Below are positions 28,018 through 35,484 of a DNA stretch of 64,000 nt, piece after piece (the first letter of the stretch is position 1; each line of letters opens with the position of its first letter). The DNA lies in the NCBI RefSeq assembly GCF_023921125.1, contig NZ_CP099466.1, positions 1,612,001-1,676,000 on the forward strand, in the 5' to 3' direction. Under the pieces are notes generated by a model. It saw nothing but the letters and a program-made list of their open reading frames with translations, did not search any database and was not told the origin of the DNA. Origin of the DNA: Arthrobacter caoxuetaonis (GTDB taxonomy: Bacteria; Actinomycetota; Actinomycetes; Actinomycetales; Micrococcaceae). The translations under genes were made by a program, and so were the position numbers.

Positions 28018-29743
28018 ATCATTCACGGTGGGTCCAGATGGTCTGACTGCAGGCGGCGACCATGCTGCGTGGGGACGTAGACCCGGCGGAGATTCCTGGA
28101 GCACAGTTTCTCCGGCGTCGCTTTCAGCAGAGAACGTTAGGGCCTTCTCCACCGCGCTCGCAGATGCCGATCTTTCAGAAACGGCAGACCCGCAGCTCAT
28201 AGATTTGATGCGGGTGCTGGAGGAACTGAAGTCTGCAGCTGCGGCGGTGCAGGCCCGTGCCGCGGCATCGTTTGATGCCTCCCAGCGGCGGGCGCAGTCC
28301 CGTGCCGGTGTCCCGGCTGAGCATCTTGGCCGCGGTGTGGGATCGCAGGTGGCGCTGGCGAGGCGGGATTCCCCGCACCGGGGCAGCCGGCACCTGGGTT
28401 TCGGCAAGGCACTGGTCCACGAAATGCCCTACACCCTGGCGGCTTTGTCTTCCGGGGTGCTCAGTGAATGGCGGGCCACGCTCCTGGTCCGGGAAACAGC
28501 CTGTCTGGACGTGGAAGACCGGCGCCGGGTCGATGAGCTGATCTGCAAGGACCCAGCCTCCCTGGAAGGCCTCGGCGACCGGAAACTCATTGCCCGGATC
28601 CGCACGATCACCCAGACCATTGACCCCGCGTCCCAGGTCCGGCGCAACGCCAAAGCCGTCTCCGACCGGTACGTCTCCTGCCGCCCGGCGCCGGACACCA
28701 TGTCCTACCTGACCGGTCTGCTGCCGGTCGCTCAGGGAGTGGCGGTGTATGCGGCATTGTCCCGGGCAGCAGATTCCCTGCGTGCATCCGGGGACGGGCG
28801 CGGGCGGGGACAGATCATGGCCGATACCCTCGTCGAACGCGTCACCGGCCAGGACACAGCGGACCGGGTACCGGTCGAGGTGCAGCTCGTGATCACGGAC
28901 CGGACCCTGCTCTCCGACGTCCTGTTCCCTCAGCGCCAAACCGGTGGGGACCGTGTTCCGGGTGCACCGGAAACCAAAGCGGATACACCGGCGTATTTCC
29001 CCGGCTACGGGACCATCCCCGGTGCCTGGGCACGAAACCTCATCAGCTCCGCACTGGGTACCGGGGAAGGCCGGCATGCATCCCCGCCCGGTATTCGCCT
29101 GCATGCATCCCCGCCCGGTACGAGCCGGCAGGCGTCCCCGCCCGGTATTCGCCGGCAGGGATCCCCGCCCGGTACGCGCTTACCCAGCCAACCGCTGCGG
29201 GACACCTTGGGGGTACCGGACAAGGAGCAAGCCGGCGGGGATACTCCAGCAGGCGCCGGGCTGAAGCACGAGCGGGCATTGGCGCCGGTATTGGTTACAG
29301 TGCCGGAGCCTTCGTCTTTGGTGAGCCTGCGCCGCCTGTACCTCGATCCGTTCAACGGGGAACTCACAGCCATGGAATCCAAAGCCCGGGCCTTCCCCGC
29401 CGGACTGGCACGGATGATCCGCACGAGGGACCGGACCTGCCGCACACCCTGGTGCGACGCACCCATCCGGCACATCGACCACATCCGTCCCCGCGCCGAA
29501 GGCGGCCCTACCAGCTACACCAACGGACAGGGACTCTGCGAAGCCTGTAACCACGCCAAAGAAGCACCCGGGTGGAACGCGACCACCATCAGGAGCATGC
29601 GTCCGGCCCGTACCGGATCCGGCAGGAGGCACACCGTCCGCATCACCACGCCTACCGGCCACACCTACACCTCCGCGGCGCCTCCGTTGCCGGGGGCGGC
29701 GAGCACATCCGGCAATGCAGGACCTGTAAGCTTTTCTCCATGA
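28010..29743 (+). CDS. DUF222/13E12-repeat-family HNH endonuclease, SOS-controlled
   Basis: 577 aa. N-terminal DUF222 domain about 50-330; HNH nuclease domain about 465-525 with CRTPWCDAPIRHIDHIRP, GGPTSYTNGQGLCEACNHAKE, carrying two Cys pairs and the DH..N..H catalytic set. Between them, about residues 355-391, is a Pro/Ser-rich tandem repeat (four copies of x-ASPPGIRxx). This family is multi-copy in actinobacteria and related to mycobacterial REP13E12; its role is unknown. The start codon lies inside a LexA box and there is no Shine-Dalgarno site, so leaderless, DNA-damage-induced expression is inferred. Confidence 0.92.
   Translation: MFESFTVGPDGLTAGGDHAAWGRRPGGDSWSTVSPASLSAENVRAFSTALADADLSETADPQLIDLMRVLEELKSAAAAVQARAAASFDASQRRAQSRAGVPAEHLGRGVGSQVALARRDSPHRGSRHLGFGKALVHEMPYTLAALSSGVLSEWRATLLVRETACLDVEDRRRVDELICKDPASLEGLGDRKLIARIRTITQTIDPASQVRRNAKAVSDRYVSCRPAPDTMSYLTGLLPVAQGVAVYAALSRAADSLRASGDGRGRGQIMADTLVERVTGQDTADRVPVEVQLVITDRTLLSDVLFPQRQTGGDRVPGAPETKADTPAYFPGYGTIPGAWARNLISSALGTGEGRHASPPGIRLHASPPGTSRQASPPGIRRQGSPPGTRLPSQPLRDTLGVPDKEQAGGDTPAGAGLKHERALAPVLVTVPEPSSLVSLRRLYLDPFNGELTAMESKARAFPAGLARMIRTRDRTCRTPWCDAPIRHIDHIRPRAEGGPTSYTNGQGLCEACNHAKEAPGWNATTIRSMRPARTGSGRRHTVRITTPTGHTYTSAAPPLPGAASTSGNAGPVSFSP
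29074..29181 (+). repeat. 27-bp minisatellite inside the DUF222/HNH gene
   Basis: Four in-frame copies of 27 bases starting at 29074, 29101, 29128 and 29155, each with the core TCCCCGCCCGGTA. They encode 9-residue units SPPG(I/T)R/S plus variable ends. Copies alternate between two subtypes (ATTCGCC and ACGAGCC/ACGCGCT), suggesting duplication of a 54-bp pair. Confidence 0.93.
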
Positions 29744-29946
29744 TCGTTTCGGTACCCGTCTGCGTGAGCGCAGCGGAAGGGCTGGTGGGCTTCGGGCCCT
29801 GCTGTGCGGCACGCTCCTAGCACGCACATCCTCTATTGCAGCTTCATCCCCTAAGCGGGTGCTGCCAATGCCAAACCAGATGACCGCGCCCCCGCGTCCC
29901 GCCTGCACCAGCGCCCCCTGAGCAACCCGAAACGAAAGCCTGTTAC

Positions 29947-30435
29947 ATGAAAGCCCTAACCCAAGCTGCCGTCCGCAAGTCCTTCATCAACGCCAGCCGG
30001 TCCCAGACTGCGGCAGTGAACTTCCCCGCCGACTTCGACACCATCGACTGGGAGAACATCGACCAGTACGGCTGGCGGGACCACAAAATGCCCCAGCGCG
30101 CCTATCTGGTCCTGGACGTGGAGGGCAAAACCACCACTGTCCTGCTCCGCGCGCCCGAACTGGTCTCCGCAAGCAAGAAAGCACTCTGCGCCCTCTGCGA
30201 GGACATGGAAAGCGACGACGACGTGTTTATGTTCGTTGCGCCCAAGGCTGGCCCCGCCGGAAAGAACGGCAACTCGGTGGGAACGCTGATCCACAGCAAC
30301 TTCTCCTGTGCCCAGAACGTCCGCTCCGAGCCCAAGCCGGATCCGATCCACCCCGACCCGGAACTCGTCAAGGCCGAGCGTGCACGGCGCCTGCAGGAGC
30401 GGACCGTTCAGTTCGTCCGGAAAATCCGCAGCTAG
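29947..30435 (+). CDS. FBP-type treble-clef zinc finger protein (EF-G-binding C-terminal domain)
   Basis: 162 aa. The C-terminal half resembles the FBP zinc-finger domain found in FusB-like EF-G-binding proteins: ALCALCEDMES gives a CxxC near residue 81, and SNFSCAQNVR the third cysteine. Start at ATG 29947 after a weak site. The N-terminal domain (FDTIDWENIDQYGWRD) is characteristic of the actinobacterial form. It may act on the ribosome or EF-G, but resistance to fusidic acid cannot be claimed from sequence. Its stop shares a CTAG with the convergent YbaK gene. Confidence 0.8.
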   Translation: MKALTQAAVRKSFINASRSQTAAVNFPADFDTIDWENIDQYGWRDHKMPQRAYLVLDVEGKTTTVLLRAPELVSASKKALCALCEDMESDDDVFMFVAPKAGPAGKNGNSVGTLIHSNFSCAQNVRSEPKPDPIHPDPELVKAERARRLQERTVQFVRKIRS

Positions 30436-30938
30436 TCCTTGTATACCGCGATCGGCCCGGTCTGAGCTTCCGTCAGGCGGATCAGGTCGAAGGGGGAGAG
30501 CTCTATCTCGAACCCGCGGCGGCCGCCGGATACGTAGATGGCGTCAAGCAGTTCTGCGCTGGAATCAATAAGCGCAGGGGAGCGGTGGCGCTGCCCCAGC
30601 GGGGAGATGCCGCCGACCACGTAACCGGTCCGCCGCTCGGCTTCGGCACGGTCGGCAAGGGAAACCTTCCGCACCCCCAGCATGGACGCGACCTTCTTCA
30701 GGTCAAGCATGGCAGCAACCGGAACCATAGCCACCGCAAGACGGTTCTCCAGCGACACCATGAGTGTCTTGAAGACGGCCTCCTCGGGAACGCCGAGTTT
30801 CTCCGCTGCCTCCAGCCCGTACGACGGCGTGGACGCGTCGTGGTGGTAGCTCAGGGTCCGGTAGGCGACGCCGGCAGCATCCAGGGCTTGGGTGGCCGGC
30901 GTCGCGCCGTGCCCGCTTTTCCTGCTGCTGCCGGCCAT
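30432..30938 (-). CDS. ybaK: Cys-tRNA(Pro)/aminoacyl-tRNA deacylase, YbaK/EbsC family
   Basis: 168 aa from ATG 30938, chosen because GGGGAGGT sits 7 bases upstream. The YbaK fold is evident: EEAVFKTLMVSLENRLAVAMVPVAA with the key Lys near residue 60, and GYVVGGISPLGQ near 125. It hydrolyses mischarged Cys-tRNA(Pro). The SufE start of the next gene lies only just beyond, and the two are on the same strand (SufE gene ends 4 bases before this start). Confidence 0.92.
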   Translation of the reverse strand: MAGSSRKSGHGATPATQALDAAGVAYRTLSYHHDASTPSYGLEAAEKLGVPEEAVFKTLMVSLENRLAVAMVPVAAMLDLKKVASMLGVRKVSLADRAEAERRTGYVVGGISPLGQRHRSPALIDSSAELLDAIYVSGGRRGFEIELSPFDLIRLTEAQTGPIAVYKD

Positions 30939-30942
30939 CGGC

Positions 30943-31446
30943 TTACCTCCCCAGTCCGGCCGCAGGTGCGTCAGCGGAAGCAACGTCCACCTGCTCTGCC
31001 ACCTTCCGCTTGATCCGGCCCAGCATGGCCGACATGCCGCGCATCCGCAGCGGAGTGATCGCCCGGGTCAGGCCCAGCCGGTCCGGCACATCGGCCGGTA
31101 CGGCCAGGATTTCTGCAGCGGACAATCCATTCAGACCCTCGTGCAGCACACCGGCAAATCCGCGCGTGGTCGGGGCTTCAGGCGGAGCCGAGAAGAACAG
31201 TTCAACGGCATGCTCCGGGCCGTCGCCAACCTCGACCGTCAGGAACAGCGGGGACTGGCATTCGACAACCTGCTCCAGCATTTCCGGGTGGTCCGCCAGA
31301 CGGGCCGGAAGGGCCGGAAGCGACCGGGAGAACTCAAGCAGCAGCTCAAGCCTCTCAGGCTCAGTCATGGCCTGAAAATCGTCAATAATCTCCTGAAGCG
31401 CCGCCGGAACGGCCGAATCAGCGGAGGAAGGAACGGTGGTGCTCAT
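30943..31446 (-). CDS. sufE: SufE-family cysteine desulfurase accessory protein
   Basis: 167 aa. SufE accepts sulfur from a cysteine desulfurase; the acceptor is C63 in VECQSPLFL, followed by the typical ADAP-like segment here FFSAPPEAPTTRGFAGVL and the C-terminal LRMRGMSAMLGRIKR. Located directly downstream of a rhodanese, a pairing frequent in actinobacteria, which suggests a shared sulfur-transfer function. 39 bases separate them. Confidence 0.93.
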   Translation of the reverse strand: MSTTVPSSADSAVPAALQEIIDDFQAMTEPERLELLLEFSRSLPALPARLADHPEMLEQVVECQSPLFLTVEVGDGPEHAVELFFSAPPEAPTTRGFAGVLHEGLNGLSAAEILAVPADVPDRLGLTRAITPLRMRGMSAMLGRIKRKVAEQVDVASADAPAAGLGR

Positions 31447-31485
31447 ATAACCAGTTGCTTTCGGTTGAGGAGTGCAGGAAACGAT

Positions 31486-32391
31486 CTAGCGCGAAGCCGG
31501 CGCGGGACCCGGTTCGGTTCCCCGGACGATCGGCACGCGCACTGCGTTGCCCCACTCCGTCCAGGATCCGTCGTAGTTGCGCACCGAATCGAAACCGAGG
31601 AGGTGCTTGAGTACAAACCAAGTATGGCTGGAACGCTCACCGATCCGGCAGTAGGCGACGACGTCGTCCCCCTCCTTTAGGCCCGCTTCGCCGCCGTAGA
31701 GATCCTGCAGCTCCCGGCGGTCCCGGAACGTGCCGTCCTCGGCTGCGGCTTTGCCCCAGGGTACGGAGACGGCAGTCGGGATGTGACCGCCCTTCATGGC
31801 GCCTTCGTCCATGTAGTCCGGCATGTGCGTCCGTTCGCCGGAGTACTCGGCGGGGGAGCGGACGTCGATCAGCGGACCGGTACCAAGATGGGCCAGGACA
31901 TCCGGCAGGTAAGCACGGATGGGAGCATCATTGCGTTCGACGACGGGATAGTCGACGGCGGTGACTACAGGCTTGTCAGTGGTCATCTCGCGGCCTTCGG
32001 CGATCCACTTGTCACGGCCGCCGTCGAGCAGCCGTACATCTTCGTGGCCGAAAAGGGTGAACACCCAGAGAGCGTAGGCAGCCCACCAGTTGCTCTTGTC
32101 GCCGTAGATCACCACGGTGGAGCCGCGGCTCACGCCCTTTTCACCCATGAGCTTGGCGAAAACTGCGCCGTCGACGAAGTCCCGGGTATCGGCGTCGTTC
32201 AGGTCCGTGTGCCAGTCGATCTTGCGGGCGCCGGGGATGTGGCCGGTGTCGTAGAGCAGGATGTCCTCGTTGGACTCCAGCACCACCAGGTCCGGCGAAT
32301 CCAGGTTCGCGGCCAGCCATTCGGTGGACACGAGCCTTTCCGGATGGGCGTACTCGGCGAACTTCGGATTCGGATCTGCGGGCAGCGGCAT
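31486..32391 (-). CDS. sseA: Sulfurtransferase (two rhodanese domains; thiosulfate/3-mercaptopyruvate type)
   Basis: 301 aa with an inactive N-terminal rhodanese domain (about 15-145) and an active C-terminal one (about 165-290). The active-site loop is [13 protein letters not shown] (Cys near 237); the CRxGxR loop is more thiosulfate- than mercaptopyruvate-type (CGSGVT), so the donor may be thiosulfate. First gene of a likely sseA-sufE-ybaK operon; divergent from zapE. Confidence 0.92.
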   Translation of the reverse strand: MPLPADPNPKFAEYAHPERLVSTEWLAANLDSPDLVVLESNEDILLYDTGHIPGARKIDWHTDLNDADTRDFVDGAVFAKLMGEKGVSRGSTVVIYGDKSNWWAAYALWVFTLFGHEDVRLLDGGRDKWIAEGREMTTDKPVVTAVDYPVVERNDAPIRAYLPDVLAHLGTGPLIDVRSPAEYSGERTHMPDYMDEGAMKGGHIPTAVSVPWGKAAAEDGTFRDRRELQDLYGGEAGLKEGDDVVAYCRIGERSSHTWFVLKHLLGFDSVRNYDGSWTEWGNAVRVPIVRGTEPGPAPASR

Positions 32392-32535
32392 GAATGTTCC
32401 CCTTTGGGTAAGGCGGCAGGTTTACTACCAAGCCTAACGATGTGCACGTCCTAAAACTTCCTTGGGGACTGCTCATCCGCCGCAGTGGCGTATCGTTGCT
32501 ACGGCAGCAAATGAAGGTACCCCTAGCAGAATCGG

Positions 32536-33591
32536 ATGGATAGTTTGGGCGCAGCAGGACAAGTGGAGCAGCTGACAAAGCGGACTCCCCAGGTTTCCAC
32601 GGACGAACTCCTGCAGGGTTTCTTCCCCTCGCCCAGATTCGGAGAAGTCTCCTTCGACAGCTACATCCCGGATCCGGCACAGCCCTCGCAGGCGGAGGCA
32701 GTCGCTGCGATGCGTGCCTTTGCCCAGAACGTTGATACTCGCGCCCCCAGCGGCTTCCGCAAGCTGTTCGGCGCGAAGAAGCCTGAAACGAAGGCGGGGT
32801 TCTACCTCGACGGCGGCTTCGGTGTGGGCAAGACCCACCTGCTCGCCTCGCTTTTCCACGCGGTGGAGGGGCCTAAGGCCTTCGGCACCTTCGTGGAGTA
32901 CACCAACCTTGTGGGCGCACTGTCCTTCCGCAAGACGGTCGAGGCTCTCTCGGCCTACAAGCTGGTCTGCATCGACGAATTCGAACTCGACGATCCCGGA
33001 GACACGGTCCTGATGTCCCGCCTCATGCGGGAACTGTCCGACGCCGGCGTCAAGCTCGCTGCGACGTCCAACACCCTGCCCGGCTCCCTGGGTGAGGGCC
33101 GCTTTGCGGCCGTCGACTTCCAGCGCGAGATCCAGGTCCTGGCGGACCAGTTCGACGTCGTACGGATCGACGGCGAGGATTACCGCCACCGCGGCCTGCC
33201 GGAATCCCCGCCGCCGCTGGACGAGGCCGGACTTGCCGAGCGGATCACCGCGGAGTTTGACGGGAAGACTGTTGCCGAGGACGACTTCGCTGACCTGGTG
33301 GCCCACCTGGCGGACGTGCATCCCAGCCGCTACCGCCAGCTGATCGATGGAATCGACGCCGTGGCCTGGCACAACGTTCACACCATCTCGGAGCAGTCCG
33401 TGGCGCTGCGCTTTGTGGTCCTGGCCGACCGCCTCTATGACAAGGACGTTCCGATCCTTGCCAGCGGCGTTCCCTTCGACCAGCTTTTCACCAAGGAAAT
33501 GATGGCCGGCGGCTACATGAAGAAGTATTTCCGTGCCGTCTCCCGCCTGACGGCGCTGGCCCGGGAGGGCCAGACCGGCGAGGCATCCTAG
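32536..33591 (+). CDS. zapE: ZapE/AFG1-like ATPase (cell division)
   Basis: 351 aa. AAA-type P-loop GGFGVGKTHL (about 93-102), Walker B LVCIDEFELDDP (near 146), and an Arg-finger-bearing AATSNTLPGSLGEGRF segment identify the AFG1/ZapE family, which in E. coli binds the Z-ring. Lacks a mitochondrial-like targeting part, as expected. Start ATG 32536 has no strong ribosome site. Single gene, followed by a strong hairpin shared with the convergent gene. Confidence 0.92.
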   Translation: MDSLGAAGQVEQLTKRTPQVSTDELLQGFFPSPRFGEVSFDSYIPDPAQPSQAEAVAAMRAFAQNVDTRAPSGFRKLFGAKKPETKAGFYLDGGFGVGKTHLLASLFHAVEGPKAFGTFVEYTNLVGALSFRKTVEALSAYKLVCIDEFELDDPGDTVLMSRLMRELSDAGVKLAATSNTLPGSLGEGRFAAVDFQREIQVLADQFDVVRIDGEDYRHRGLPESPPPLDEAGLAERITAEFDGKTVAEDDFADLVAHLADVHPSRYRQLIDGIDAVAWHNVHTISEQSVALRFVVLADRLYDKDVPILASGVPFDQLFTKEMMAGGYMKKYFRAVSRLTALAREGQTGEAS

Positions 33592-33650
33592 CCAAAAGCC
33601 AAGCCAAAAGCCGAGCCAAAGCTGCAGCCGTAACCGGCGCTTAAAAGACG

Positions 33651-33687
33651 AAGGTCCTGATCCCGCGGAATGCGGGACCAGGACCTT
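33651..33687 (-). terminator. Hairpin terminator between zapE and the antitoxin-like gene
   Basis: 16-bp stem with one G-U pair (AAGGTCCTGATCCCGC / GCGGGACCAGGACCTT) and a 5-base loop. On the minus strand it is followed by CGTCTTTTAA, so it best serves the antitoxin-like gene, but may also stop zapE transcripts. Confidence 0.85.
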
Positions 33688-33704
33688 CTGCCGTGCTCTG
33701 AGAC

Positions 33705-33962
33705 TTATACGGCCGGAGGAGTCTGTCCGGTTTCGGGTCCCTTGCCCGGTCCCTGGTTGCGGTCGATGTTCTCTACCGCTTCAGAGGCCTTGGCCTGGAA
33801 GCCATCGATTTTGTCGGAGTACTTGCCGCCGGTCTTCTGGTCAACGAAGTTCCCCGCATGGTCGATGCCGCCCTTGATCTTGTCGGCGTTTTCGCCCACA
33901 AGTTCGGTAGCCCTGTCCTTCAGCTCTCCGGCCTTGCCTTTGAGCCCGTCAAATACAGACAC
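33705..33962 (-). CDS. MT0933/Rv0909-family antitoxin-like protein
   Basis: 85 aa, acidic-helical. KIKGGIDHAGNFVDQKTGGKYSDKIDGFQAKASE matches the core of the MT0933 (Rv0909) antitoxin family, here as residues about 29-62; the flanks are Lys/Glu-rich helix and a Gly/Pro tail. No toxin gene is adjacent: the upstream gene (34017-34460) is NTF2-like. So it is a solitary member of unknown role. The family label antitoxin should not be read as demonstrated function. Confidence 0.78.
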   Translation of the reverse strand: MSVFDGLKGKAGELKDRATELVGENADKIKGGIDHAGNFVDQKTGGKYSDKIDGFQAKASEAVENIDRNQGPGKGPETGQTPPAV

Positions 33963-34016
33963 GGATCACCTCCCTTCCACCAGGGGAGGCCCTGACGCCT
34001 CCCGTTCGCTTCAATG

Positions 34017-34460
34017 CTAAGCCTCCTGATGGATTGCACCAATGGATTCAGCTGAGGGAATATCCGGTTCCAGGACCGGCGCATTCAGTTCGGTAATGTC
34101 CCGGTGCAGTTTCCAGCTGCCGGAGACCCGTCGCCAGGATTCCATCAGCAGCGCCCGGGCGATGACCTGTGAGTCCCTGCGGTAGCTCATCTCGTAAAAG
34201 ACCACGGCCTCATCCTCACCGCGCATCCCCACGGTGCGGTGGCTGGCATGGACGGTGGATCCCTGCATTCCCCGGACTACCTGTGCGAATCCGTCCTTCG
34301 CTTCGGCAGTTTCAAACTCGGAAATGGACGTGGCGTCCTGCCCAACCCAGCCGTGGTATTTCGGCGCCAGGAACGCATAGACGGGTGTGGCATCCCCAGT
34401 TGCCATCCCCTCGTTCCAGGCAGCTATGTACATGTCGTGAAAATCGTCCGTTTTCCCCAT
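34017..34460 (-). CDS. NTF2/SnoaL-like protein of unknown function
   Basis: 147 aa. Pattern AAWNEGMATGD...VYAFLAPKYHGWVG and AVVFYEMSYRRDSQVIARALLMESWRRVSGSWKLHRDITEL fits the SnoaL-like/NTF2 cone-fold used in many small enzymes and binding proteins. No catalytic assignment is possible. Located 54 bases upstream of the antitoxin-like gene on the same strand; preceded by the tRNA terminator. Confidence 0.75.
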   Translation of the reverse strand: MGKTDDFHDMYIAAWNEGMATGDATPVYAFLAPKYHGWVGQDATSISEFETAEAKDGFAQVVRGMQGSTVHASHRTVGMRGEDEAVVFYEMSYRRDSQVIARALLMESWRRVSGSWKLHRDITELNAPVLEPDIPSAESIGAIHQEA

Positions 34461-34520
34461 GGCGCCGAATCTAACACGCTGTTGTCCCTAGTCAGCGCAC
34501 TGAACCGGTATGTGAAGACA

Positions 34521-34557
34521 AAAAAGAACCAGGCCCGGGAGGGGCCTGGTTCTTTTT
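34521..34557. terminator. Bidirectional terminator after the tRNA cluster
   Basis: A 16-bp perfect stem (AAAAAGAACCAGGCCC / GGGCCTGGTTCTTTTT) with a 5-base loop and terminal A/T runs on both sides, 3 bases beyond the CCA end of the last tRNA-Gly. Confidence 0.95.
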
Positions 34558-34559
34558 AG

Positions 34560-34636
34560 TGGAGCGGACGACGGGATTCGAACCCGCGACATCCACCTTG
34601 GCAAGGTGGTGCTCTAGCCAGCTGAGCTACGTCCGC
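34560..34636 (-). tRNA. tRNA-Gly (GCC), CCA encoded
   Basis: Seven-bp acceptor GCGGACG/CGTCCGC, anticodon stem-loop CCACC-TTGCCAA-GGTGG with GCC anticodon, T-loop TTCGAAT, discriminator U and an encoded CCA. Last tRNA of the cluster; only 4 bases from the preceding tRNA-Val. Confidence 0.97.
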
Positions 34637-34640
34637 AGAG

Positions 34641-34712
34641 TGCGCGATACTGGGATCGAACCAGTGACCTCTTCCGTGTCAGGGAAGCGCGCTACCGCTG
34701 CGCCAATCGCGC
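34641..34712 (-). tRNA. tRNA-Val (GAC), no encoded CCA
   Basis: Acceptor GCGCGAT/ATCGCGC, anticodon loop CTGACAC (GAC), T-loop TTCGATC, discriminator A. 72 bases. Confidence 0.97.
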
Positions 34713-34760
34713 CTGATACTGACAGGTTCCGAAAGAATTCCGGTGCCTTCAGTACAGGAG

Positions 34761-34834
34761 AGCGGACGACGGGATTCGAACCCGCGACATCCACCTTGGC
34801 AAGGTGGTGCTCTAGCCAGCTGAGCTACGTCCGC
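34761..34834 (-). tRNA. tRNA-Gly (GCC), no encoded CCA
   Basis: Sequence body identical to the other two tRNA-Gly copies; the 3' flank is CTCC, so CCA must be added. Confidence 0.97.
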
Positions 34835-34869
34835 AAATGAATATCCAACACACAAGGTGCTGAACCTCG

Positions 34870-34941
34870 TGCGCGATACTGGGATCGAACCAGTGACCTC
34901 TTCCGTGTCAGGGAAGCGCGCTACCGCTGCGCCAATCGCGC
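34870..34941 (-). tRNA. tRNA-Val (GAC), second copy
   Basis: Identical body to the copy at 34641-34712; CCA not encoded. Forms a repeated Val-Gly unit with its neighbour. Confidence 0.97.
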
Positions 34942-34967
34942 CCATAAATGGGTTGTGCATGTAACCG

Positions 34968-35041
34968 TGGAGGTGGGGACGGGATTCGAACCCGCGTATA
35001 CGGCTTTGCAGGCCGCTGCCTCGCCTCTCGGCCACCCCACC
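34968..35041 (-). tRNA. tRNA-Cys (GCA), CCA encoded
   Basis: Acceptor GGTGGGG/CCCCACC with discriminator U, the expected identity base for Cys; anticodon loop CTGCAAA (GCA); CCA is encoded. Confidence 0.97.
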
Positions 35042-35081
35042 GTGACCAGCTTTTTGAGGGCCGGAAATACAGTGACTTGCG

Positions 35082-35155
35082 AGCGGACGACGGGATTCGA
35101 ACCCGCGACATCCACCTTGGCAAGGTGGTGCTCTAGCCAGCTGAGCTACGTCCGC
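35082..35155 (-). tRNA. tRNA-Gly (GCC), first of cluster
   Basis: Third identical tRNA-Gly body; first transcribed from the promoter at 35203-35230. CCA not encoded. Confidence 0.97.
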
Positions 35156-35202
35156 ATGTTGGTGTTCCAGCGGCGAACTCCCGCTTTCCAACGAAGAAAA
35201 AC

Positions 35203-35230
35203 TCTATAGGACGTTTCGAAGTTCGTCCAA
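35203..35230 (-). promoter_or_regulatory. Promoter of the six-tRNA cluster
   Basis: On the minus strand TTGGAC (35230-35225), 16-base spacer, TATAGA (35208-35203), about 48 bases before the first tRNA-Gly. A good match to the primary sigma consensus. Confidence 0.75.
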
Positions 35231-35265
35231 TCGGCGCGCTTTGCACATTCACCCCGAAGCGGGTT

Positions 35266-35293
35266 TTGACGAGGCACGATTGTGGGCTAGCAT
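35266..35293 (+). promoter_or_regulatory. Promoter of tRNA-Val (CAC)
   Basis: TTGACG (35266-35271), 16-base spacer, TAGCAT (35288-35293), about 39 bases before the tRNA. Back-to-back with the tRNA-cluster promoter. Confidence 0.75.
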
Positions 35294-35331
35294 CTTTAGA
35301 CGTTGCAGCACTTCAAAGGCAACTCCCGCAA

Positions 35332-35403
35332 GGGCGATTGGCGCAGTGGTAGCGCGCTTCGTTCACACCGAAGAGGTCACTGGTTCGAACCCAGTATCGC
35401 CCA
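35332..35403 (+). tRNA. tRNA-Val (CAC)
   Basis: Acceptor GGGCGAT/ATCGCCC, anticodon stem-loop CTTCG-TTCACAC-CGAAG with CAC anticodon, T-loop TTCGAAC, discriminator A. CCA not encoded. Body very similar to tRNA-Val (GAC). Confidence 0.97.
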
Positions 35404-35417
35404 CAGAAATACGCAGG

Positions 35418-35449
35418 CAGGCACCGGAACAGCTCCGGTGCCTGTTTTT
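35418..35449 (+). terminator. Intrinsic terminator after tRNA-Val (CAC)
   Basis: Perfect 11-bp stem CAGGCACCGGA / TCCGGTGCCTG, 5-base loop, then TTTTT. Confidence 0.95.
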
Positions 35450-35484
35450 GCTTAAAGGTCAGACCCGGGTGACAGACTGTTGAT

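Noticed and set aside
34560..35155. Regularly repeated blocks resembling a CRISPR or repeat array
   Set aside because: The repeats are tRNA-Gly and tRNA-Val genes with full cloverleaf structure.
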